Assembly: GCA_021371965.1 (NCBI GenBank)
Contig: JAJFVE010000168.1
Span: 1-5,034, forward strand
From: Planctomycetaceae bacterium
Lineage (GTDB): Bacteria > Planctomycetota > Phycisphaerae > SM23-33
Length of the DNA: 5,034 bases
Direction: 5' to 3'
This document shows positions 1 through 4,080 of the stretch, one piece after another. The translations under genes and the position numbers were made by a program. Each line of letters starts with the position of its first letter. The stretch's first letter is position 1. Below the pieces are notes generated by a model, which searched no databases, was not told where the DNA came from, and worked only from the letters and a program-made list of their open reading frames with translations.

Positions 1-128
1 TAGAACGTGCTGGGATGGCGATGTTAGCGGTCGAGCTTGCTCGACGCGGTTGTTTCTCTGACGCAGCTCGGGGAAGAAACCACGTCGAGCAAGCTCTACC
101 GCTAACATCGCCATCCCAGCACGTTCTA
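1..128. repeat. Long imperfect inverted repeat, possible MITE/REP-like element
   Basis: Positions 1-51 pair with 78-128 (i+j=129). The outer 31 bp are perfect; the only mismatches are at 32/97 and 47/82, so 49 of 51 pairs match around a 26-nt loop (52-77). The left arm contains a second, smaller palindrome at 30-45 (GTCGAGC-TT-GCTCGAC) whose partner in the right arm is degraded. Read on the minus strand, the direction of uvrB transcription, the 47/82 mismatch becomes a G-U wobble, so an RNA hairpin would lose little stability. The repeat starts at the first base of the window, so its outer boundary cannot be seen and it may continue to the left. There is no T-run after the stem, so it is not a classical intrinsic terminator, although it could stop or stabilise the uvrB transcript. 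I see no transposase and no credible protein in it. Identity as a mobile element is inference from the structure. Confidence 0.85.
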
Positions 129-155
129 CCTCAGCGTCCTCAGCGACCTCAGCGG
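129..155. repeat. Three tandem 9-bp repeats
   Basis: Three consecutive copies of CCTCAGCGN (129-137, 138-146, 147-155) differ only in the last base (T, A, G). They fill the gap between the big inverted repeat and the uvrB stop codon. They may be slippage products or part of the neighbouring repeat element. No function can be read from them. Confidence 0.85.
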
Positions 156-159
156 CTAA

Positions 160-2190
160 CTACCGCGGTTTCCCGCGGGCGTGCTTCTTTTGACGCATCT
201 GGGACAGCGTCGTCGTGCGCGTGACGACTTCGCCTTTGATCTCGGCAATCTCATCGCGGAAGCGGGCGGCGGTTTCGTAGTCCATCGCCTCGGCGGCGGC
301 TAGCATCTGGCGCTCGAGCTCGGCGATATATTCGGTCTTGTCCAGGTCGCTCTCGCTGGCGTGGATGGCCGCGGCGGCCGTGCGGCGTGCCTGCATCTGG
401 TCGGTCAGCGACGTGTTGATGGCCTTGATGATCGTCGTGGGCGTGATGTTATTGGCCTTGTTGTATTCGAGCTGCAGGCTGCGGCGGTGGGCGGTCACGT
501 CGATGGCCTCCTGCATCGATGGCGTGATCTTGTCGCCGTAGAGCACCACCTTGGCGTTGACGTTTCGCGCGCAGCGCCCGATCGTCTGGATCAGGCTCGT
601 GGCCGAGCGCAGGAAGCCTTCCTTGTCGGCATCGAGAATCGCCACCAGCGAAACCTCCGGCAGGTCCAGTCCCTCGCGCAGCAGGTTGACCCCCACCAGC
701 ACGTCGAACTTGCCCTCGCGCAGGTCGCGCAAAATGTCCACGCGCTCCAGCGTGTCGATCTCGCTGTGGAGGTACTTGCAGCGCATCCCTTCGGCGCGGA
801 TGTACTCGGCCAGGTCCTCGGCCAGCCGTTTGGTCAACGTCGTCACCAGCGTCCGCTCGCCGGCCTTGGTGCGGTCGCGCACACGGGCCAGCAGATCGGC
901 TACCTGCCCGGTGGCTGCGTGCACCTCGATCTCCGGGTCGATCAGGCCCGTCGGGCGGATCACCTGCTCGACGACTTCCCCACCGGTAAGCTGCAACTCG
1001 TACGGCCCGGGCGTAGCCGAGACGAACAGCACGTCCTTCCACATCCCCTCGAACTCCTCGAACCGCAGCGGGCGGTTGTCCAGGCAGCTTGGCAGGCGGA
1101 AGCCGTAATCGACGAGCACTTGCTTGCGCGACTTGTCGCCGTTGTACATCGCCTTGATCTGCGGCAGTGACACGTGCGACTCGTCGATGATCAGCAGGAA
1201 GTCGTCGCCGAAGTAATCGATCAGCGTGTAAGGCCGCACGCCCGGGGCCCGGCCGTCGAGGTGCCGCGAGTAGTTCTCGATGCCCGGGCAGCGCCCCACC
1301 TCCAGCAGCATCTCGCAGTCGTAGCGCGTCCGGGCCGCGAGGCGCTGGGCCTCGAGCAGCTTGCCGCCGTTGCGCAGTTCGATGAGCCGCTGCTCGAGCT
1401 CGGCCTTGATGTTCACCACGGCCGCGTCGATGACGTCCTGGTCGGCCAGGTAGTGTACGGCCGGGTAGATGAAGAGCTGGTCGGTCTGGCTGAGCGTGTC
1501 GCCGGAGACGGGGTTGATCAGGCGCAGGGCGTCGATCTGGTCGCCGAACATTTCGATCTGGTATCCGAACTCCTCGTAGGCCGGGAACAGGTCGATGGTG
1601 TCGCCGCGGACGCGGAACTTGACGCGCTCGAAGGCGATGTCATTGCGCTCGTACTGCAGGGCGATGAGGTGCTTGAGCAGCTCGTCCCGCTCGATCCGGT
1701 CGCCCACGCGGACGGCGCAGACCGACTTCTTGTACTCCTCCGGGCTGCCCAGGCCGAAGATGCACGACACGCTGGCGACGATCACTGCATCTTTGCGTGA
1801 CGAGAGGCTCGTGGTGGCCGACAGCCGCAGGCGGTCCAGGTCGTCGCTGCGGGCGGCGTCCTTCTCGATGTAGATATCGCGCTGCGGAATGTACGCCTCG
1901 GGCTGATAGTAGTCGTAGTAGCTGACGAAGTACTCGACGGCGTTTTCGGGCAGGAGCGTCTTGAACTCGCCGTAAAGCTGTGCGGCCAGGGTCTTGTTGT
2001 GGCTGATCACCAGCGTGGGCTTTTGAAGCTGCTGGATGACATGCGCCATGGTAAACGTCTTGCCCGAGCCAGTCACACCCATCAATACATTGCGATTCTG
2101 CCCGTGTCGAAAATTCTCGACAAGCTTGGCAATCGCCTGCGGTTGATCGCCCGCCGGCGACATCTCCGATATGACTTTGAAGTCAGGCAT
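160..2190 (-). CDS. uvrB: UvrABC system protein B (excinuclease ABC subunit B)
   Basis: UvrB is the damage-verifying helicase-like subunit of cytoplasmic nucleotide excision repair. It is loaded onto DNA by UvrA and then recruits UvrC for the dual incision. The 676-residue product has the full family length and order. Walker A GVTGSGKT is at 38-45. The tyrosine-rich beta-hairpin that inserts between strands starts at Y87, with Y91, Y92, Y94 and Y95. Walker B/DESH is at D336-H339, and motif VI QTIGRCARN is at 535-543. The C-terminal UVR coiled-coil motif (UvrC/UvrA contact) lies at about 622-655, followed by a basic tail of about 21 residues. Motif VI has Cys540 where E. coli has Ala; no catalytic residue is missing. 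I chose the ATG at 2190, giving MPDFKV..., because it matches the family N-terminus and has AAGAGGA just upstream. A TTG six codons earlier (2208) has no ribosome site. The gene is probably monocistronic with its own promoter. Identity is near certain. Confidence 0.98.
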   Translation of the reverse strand: MPDFKVISEMSPAGDQPQAIAKLVENFRHGQNRNVLMGVTGSGKTFTMAHVIQQLQKPTLVISHNKTLAAQLYGEFKTLLPENAVEYFVSYYDYYQPEAYIPQRDIYIEKDAARSDDLDRLRLSATTSLSSRKDAVIVASVSCIFGLGSPEEYKKSVCAVRVGDRIERDELLKHLIALQYERNDIAFERVKFRVRGDTIDLFPAYEEFGYQIEMFGDQIDALRLINPVSGDTLSQTDQLFIYPAVHYLADQDVIDAAVVNIKAELEQRLIELRNGGKLLEAQRLAARTRYDCEMLLEVGRCPGIENYSRHLDGRAPGVRPYTLIDYFGDDFLLIIDESHVSLPQIKAMYNGDKSRKQVLVDYGFRLPSCLDNRPLRFEEFEGMWKDVLFVSATPGPYELQLTGGEVVEQVIRPTGLIDPEIEVHAATGQVADLLARVRDRTKAGERTLVTTLTKRLAEDLAEYIRAEGMRCKYLHSEIDTLERVDILRDLREGKFDVLVGVNLLREGLDLPEVSLVAILDADKEGFLRSATSLIQTIGRCARNVNAKVVLYGDKITPSMQEAIDVTAHRRSLQLEYNKANNITPTTIIKAINTSLTDQMQARRTAAAAIHASESDLDKTEYIAELERQMLAAAEAMDYETAARFRDEIAEIKGEVVTRTTTLSQMRQKKHARGKPR

Positions 2191-2192
2191 GG

Positions 2193-2199
2193 TCCTCTT
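2193..2199 (-). promoter_or_regulatory. uvrB ribosome binding site
   Basis: On the minus strand AAGAGGA precedes the ATG at 2190 by only 2 nt (3 nt if GAGG is counted as the core). The spacing is tight, but this is the only Shine-Dalgarno-like sequence near the start. It supports ATG 2190 over the upstream TTG at 2208. Confidence 0.6.
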
Positions 2200-2200
2200 G

Positions 2201-2213
2201 CCGCCCAAGGCGG
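2201..2213 (-). promoter_or_regulatory. Small GC hairpin in the uvrB leader
   Basis: CCGCC-TTG-GGCGG on the minus strand forms a perfect 5-bp all-GC stem with a 3-nt loop. It ends one nucleotide before the Shine-Dalgarno. If the promoter at 2227-2256 is right, the hairpin lies in a leader of about 30 nt. It could modulate ribosome access, but chance occurrence in GC-rich DNA is possible. Confidence 0.4.
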
Positions 2214-2226
2214 AATAAGTCAGTTC

Positions 2227-2256
2227 ATTGTACCGCGACAGGCGGCGTGGTGGCCA
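2227..2256 (-). promoter_or_regulatory. Candidate sigma-70-type promoter of uvrB
   Basis: On the minus strand TACAAT (2227-2232, five of six matches to TATAAT) is preceded, after an 18-bp spacer, by TGGCCA (2251-2256, four of six matches to TTGACA). This would place the transcript start about 30 nt upstream of the uvrB ATG. I saw no convincing LexA-type site of the E. coli (CTG-N10-CAG) or Gram-positive kind nearby, so SOS control is not shown. Confidence 0.5.
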
Positions 2257-2352
2257 GTGGCGTGATAGTAGCCTCGTCTTGCGTCTTGCCGCATGGGCCC
2301 TCTTGATGTCGGCCTGGCTGGCTGTTTCGAGAAATGGGAAAGAGGGCGTCCG

Positions 2353-2370
2353 CGAATGTCACGAATGACA
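2353..2370. repeat. Two tandem 9-mers that also form a small dyad
   Basis: CGAATGTCA (2353-2361) is followed directly by CGAATGACA (2362-2370), and then by CGAAC, which begins a broken third copy. The same bases contain the inverted repeat TGTCA-CGAA-TGACA (2357-2370). They lie in the non-coding gap between the ATPase gene and uvrB. They could be repeat debris or a small protein-binding site; no function is assigned. Confidence 0.6.
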
Positions 2371-2386
2371 CGAACGGGCTCGTCAC

Positions 2387-2437
2387 CTCGAAGTAATCAT
2401 GGAACCTGTCCCCCCTAGGTCCTTCATTCTCGAAGTA
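2387..2437. repeat. Direct 9-mers flanking a C-run dyad
   Basis: CTCGAAGTA occurs at 2387-2395 and again at 2429-2437. Between them, 2401-2422 begins GGAACCT, runs through six consecutive C residues and ends AGGTCC, an imperfect inverted repeat with one bulged base. The block lies 11 bp beyond the ATPase stop codon. On the minus strand the dyad could form a 6-bp stem at the 3' end of the ATPase transcript, but no T-tract follows, so a terminator call is weak. The arrangement (short direct repeats around a dyad) could also be a remnant of an inserted element. Confidence 0.4.
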
Positions 2438-2448
2438 CAGTCACAGTG

Positions 2449-3657
2449 TTATCGCATCCTCCCTTCACCCTTGACGAATGACGCGTCAGGTATAGCCCTG
2501 CGCATGAATTGGTCGAACAGGGGCACTGTGAAGGCCATCTCGCCATGGGCGGGGCTGTAGATCATGCCCTTCTTGATCAGACTGGCACGCACCGGCCCCA
2601 GCCGCGATATATCCGCGCCCAACGCGGCGGCGACATCGCTGGTGCGATGGGGACCAGGGCCTGGTTCTGCCATGGCGCGTAGGAATTCTTTTTCCTTCGG
2701 TGTGAGACGGTCGAAGCGGACACGGAAGAAGTTCTGGTCCAGACGTTCTTGAACGATGGGGCTGGCCGCATGGACGATGTCGAGGGTGATCGGCGGCCGC
2801 TCGGCATGGTTCCACGCCTGATATCCCCATTCCTGGACGAAATATGGGTATCCGCGCGTCACGGCAAATATCTCGTGCAGTGCGGCCGGTTCAAACTCTA
2901 CGCCAGCGGCCCTGACTGGATCCTGAAGAGCTCTGGCGGCGTCAAGCTCTGACAACGGGCCAACATCGGGAAAACTGAACAATCTCTCGGCGTACGATTT
3001 CGACTCCCCTGCAAGCCCCGGCAGGATCGGGAGCCCGGCGGCAATGAGCACTAAAGGCAACTGCCGCTGCTGCATCAGATGCATCGCCATGATCAGCGCG
3101 CCCAGCTCGGGGGAAGTGAAGTACTGGATTTCATCGATCAAGATTGCCACAGCGGCGCGCCTCTCCTGGGCCGCCTCGGCGATGGCCTCAAACAAGTTCG
3201 GCAGATCGACCTCCAGGTCCCCGCTATCGGCAATGCCTTTTTCGGGCTCCACGTCAATACTGAACTCGACATCGCCGTAGGTGACCTTGATTGATCCCAG
3301 AAAACTTCGCAGGACAGCGATCCCTCGGCGTACTTTATCGCCCGCCGCCTTGACTCTATCAAGGTCAAAGAGGACACGTCGCAAATGCGGAGCCAGAAGG
3401 ACAGCCAACCGCTTGCCCTCATGTGCTTCCATCAGAACAGTTCGGTATCCCAGCGCGTGGGCCATGCGCTCAATTCGGTTGAGCAACACGGTCTTACCCA
3501 CGCCGCGCAGGCCCGTCAGCAGTATGCTCTTCTCCGAGCGAGCCTGCTTAACTCGTTCCAAAAGGATTCGGGCCTGCTCCAGAATACAGTCCCGGCCTAC
3601 GAGTTCCGGGGGCGGCGAACCTGCACCCGGTGAGAAAGGATTCTTGATTCTGTCCAT
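2449..3657 (-). CDS. Orphan AAA/P-loop ATPase with probable C-terminal winged helix
   Basis: The 402-residue protein is a P-loop ATPase of the AAA_16/archaeal-ATPase (Orc1/Cdc6- or STAND-like) kind; its cellular role is unknown. The N-terminus NPFSPGAGSPPPELVGRD (6-23) ends in a VGR box, typical of this group. Walker A GLRGVGKT is at 49-56. Walker B is a hydrophobic strand ending D175-E176, followed by IQYF. A sensor-1-like strand LPLVLIAAGLP is at about 200-210, and a helical lid segment ends in RGYPYFVQEWGYQAW. Residues about 315-384 (LTPKEKEFLRAMA..., then RASLIKKGMI) look like a winged helix. There is no signal peptide or membrane segment. I chose the ATG at 3657 because it places the conserved NPF...VGR motif at the N-terminus and has GGAA 6 nt upstream. 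An in-frame ATG at 3702 and a TTG at 3816 would add 15 or 53 AT-rich, unsupported residues. No partner gene is adjacent: uvrB lies 258 bp downstream and groL diverges. The family assignment is firm; the function is not. Confidence 0.9.
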   Translation of the reverse strand: MDRIKNPFSPGAGSPPPELVGRDCILEQARILLERVKQARSEKSILLTGLRGVGKTVLLNRIERMAHALGYRTVLMEAHEGKRLAVLLAPHLRRVLFDLDRVKAAGDKVRRGIAVLRSFLGSIKVTYGDVEFSIDVEPEKGIADSGDLEVDLPNLFEAIAEAAQERRAAVAILIDEIQYFTSPELGALIMAMHLMQQRQLPLVLIAAGLPILPGLAGESKSYAERLFSFPDVGPLSELDAARALQDPVRAAGVEFEPAALHEIFAVTRGYPYFVQEWGYQAWNHAERPPITLDIVHAASPIVQERLDQNFFRVRFDRLTPKEKEFLRAMAEPGPGPHRTSDVAAALGADISRLGPVRASLIKKGMIYSPAHGEMAFTVPLFDQFMRRAIPDASFVKGEGRMR

Positions 3658-3663
3658 AGGGCG

Positions 3664-3667
3664 TTCC
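3664..3667 (-). promoter_or_regulatory. ATPase ribosome binding site
   Basis: GGAA on the minus strand lies 6 nt upstream of the ATG at 3657. It is a short Shine-Dalgarno but well spaced, and it supports this start over the in-frame ATG at 3702, whose AAAGGA ends only one nucleotide before it. Confidence 0.5.
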
Positions 3668-3726
3668 AGATTTATAGGAATATATAAGTATTTATAAGGC
3701 ATATCCTTTATAAATACTAATAAATC
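3668..3726 (-). promoter_or_regulatory. AT-rich promoter region of the ATPase gene
   Basis: This segment is strikingly AT-rich against GC-rich surroundings. On the minus strand it holds three TATAAA boxes (plus-strand coordinates 3671-3676, 3691-3696 and 3708-3713) and a TATATA run. None has a good -35 hexamer at 16-18 bp, so the exact promoter cannot be fixed. The composition and its position directly upstream of the gene make it the likely transcription start region. Confidence 0.45.
3687..3718. promoter_or_regulatory. 32-bp inverted repeat, candidate operator or leader hairpin
   Basis: AGTATTTATAAGG (3687-3699) and CCTTTATAAATACT (3705-3718) are inverted copies: 13 pairs with one bulged base around a 5-nt centre (3700-3704). 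Each arm contains one of the TATAAA boxes of the ATPase promoter region, so a dimeric repressor bound here would cover the promoter. Read as ATPase mRNA it is a mostly A-U stem whose loop (AUAUG) contains the in-frame AUG at 3702. The symmetry is seen directly; its role is inference. Confidence 0.6.
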
Positions 3727-3840
3727 CTTAGAAAGAAGGGAAAGGCTGTGGAACCGACCCAAGCGCCACCGGAAAGCACGCAACCACCGCCAGTTTGATC
3801 TTATTGAGAACCGCAAGCGGCGGGAGAGGGGGACGCTTTG

Positions 3841-3880
3841 GGGGCGCTCCTGTCAAATTCTGTGGCGGGGCGCGTCAAAT
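3841..3880. repeat. Two direct repeats 22 bp apart
   Basis: GTCAAATNNTG begins at 3852 and again at 3874, so the copies sit on the same DNA face, about two helical turns apart. Each is preceded by GGGGCGC (3841-3847 and 3867-3873), with different spacing to the GTCAAAT. This is the kind of layout seen for tandem activator or repressor sites, but no known regulator motif is recognised. Confidence 0.4.
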
Positions 3881-3914
3881 CGTGCTTCGATGGCAGGAAA
3901 GATCGTCAGCGACG

Positions 3915-3936
3915 AACTCGCTTAATTGAGCAAGTT
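3915..3936. promoter_or_regulatory. 22-bp near-palindrome upstream of groL
   Basis: The sequence from AACTCGCTTAA to TTGAGCAAGTT is symmetric at nine of eleven base pairs, with no spacer at the centre. It directly abuts the next dyad (3937-3959). It may be an operator for groL or a regulator site shared by the divergent genes; this is inference from symmetry alone. Confidence 0.4.
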
Positions 3937-3959
3937 ATGCTAAGACAAATGGTTAGCAT
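3937..3959. promoter_or_regulatory. Inverted repeat ATGCTAA-N9-TTAGCAT upstream of groL
   Basis: Perfect 7-bp arms (3937-3943 and 3953-3959) flank a 9-nt spacer. The HrcA-binding CIRCE element, common before groE operons, is TTAGCACTC-N9-GAGTGCTAA. Here the same core hexamers (TTAGCA and TGCTAA) and the same N9 spacer appear, but in opposite order, so it is not a CIRCE. TTAGCATTC at 3953-3961 does match a CIRCE left half at eight of nine positions, but no right half follows. It lies about 120 bp before the groL start. Confidence 0.5.
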
Positions 3960-4025
3960 TCGAGGCACGGTGGTTGCTTGCTTTTCTTGTGGCGGCGGTG
4001 CGCTTTGGTACGGCCGCCGGTTGTG

Positions 4026-4054
4026 TTGACATCGTTGGCAGCAATCGTGACATT
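4026..4054 (+). promoter_or_regulatory. Candidate groL promoter with a perfect -35
   Basis: TTGACA at 4026-4031 is a perfect sigma-70 -35 hexamer. At 17-bp spacing the -10 would be GACATT (4049-4054), only three of six matches to consensus, so the promoter is either weak or dependent on an activator or alternative sigma factor. The predicted leader would be about 20 nt. Confidence 0.35.
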
Positions 4055-4066
4055 CAGGCTACTGAC

Positions 4067-4073
4067 AAAGGAG
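4067..4073 (+). promoter_or_regulatory. Strong groL ribosome binding site
   Basis: AAAGGAG lies 7 nt upstream of the groL ATG at 4081. This near-consensus Shine-Dalgarno at ideal spacing fits a highly translated chaperonin and fixes the start codon. Confidence 0.85.
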
Positions 4074-4080
4074 CAAGTAA

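Larger units (their letters stand above)
3727..4066. other. Divergent intergenic region without a credible gene
   Basis: Together with 3658-3726 this makes a 423-bp gene-free stretch between the divergent ATPase and groL genes. Its ATPase side is the AT-rich block. The middle (about 3820-3845) is G-rich, and the groL side carries the direct repeats, dyads and TTGACA listed separately. A 63-codon open frame starting with TTG at 3838 has no family resemblance I recognise and runs through the dyads, so I do not call it a gene. No tRNA, groES or recognisable gene fragment is visible. Confidence 0.7.

Noticed and set aside
15..224. A 69-codon plus-strand open frame across the left hairpin and repeats
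   Set aside because: It is made of the inverted repeat and the 9-mers (its PQR repeats come from the tandem repeats) and overlaps the uvrB 3' end; no RBS or family resemblance.
361..1800. Long plus-strand open frames (361-1170 and 1174-1800) antisense to uvrB
   Set aside because: They mirror a highly conserved uvrB reading frame in GC-rich DNA, have low-complexity His/Gln/Arg/Val-rich products and no recognisable domain.
2191..2208. Alternative TTG start for uvrB at 2208, six codons upstream
   Set aside because: The family N-terminus and the AAGAGGA site both favour the ATG at 2190; the extra residues are encoded by the leader hairpin and the RBS itself.
2191..2260. LexA/SOS box upstream of uvrB
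   Set aside because: I found CTGT and related fragments but no properly spaced E. coli-type or Gram-positive-type LexA palindrome.
2401..2422. Intrinsic terminator of the ATPase gene
   Set aside because: The stem is short with a bulge and no T-run follows on the minus strand, so it is listed only as a repeat.
3658..3816. N-terminal extension of the ATPase from TTG 3816 or ATG 3702
   Set aside because: The extension runs through the AT-rich palindrome and has no domain resemblance; the NPF...VGR motif normally lies at the very N-terminus and ATG 3657 has a better spaced RBS. ATG 3702 is not fully excluded.
3822..3870. G-quadruplex in the G-rich stretch
   Set aside because: Three nearby G-runs (3822-3824, 3828-3832, 3840-3844) are present, but the fourth is more than 20 bases away, so a standard three-tier quadruplex is not supported.
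3953..3979. CIRCE element before groL
   Set aside because: Only the left half-site TTAGCATTC is present; the sequence nine bases later does not match GAGTGCTAA.
3838..4029. Small plus-strand open frame of 63 codons before groL
   Set aside because: It has a TTG start after a G-run that only mimics a Shine-Dalgarno, no recognisable similarity (including none to GroES), and its frame runs through the dyads. Weakly rejected.
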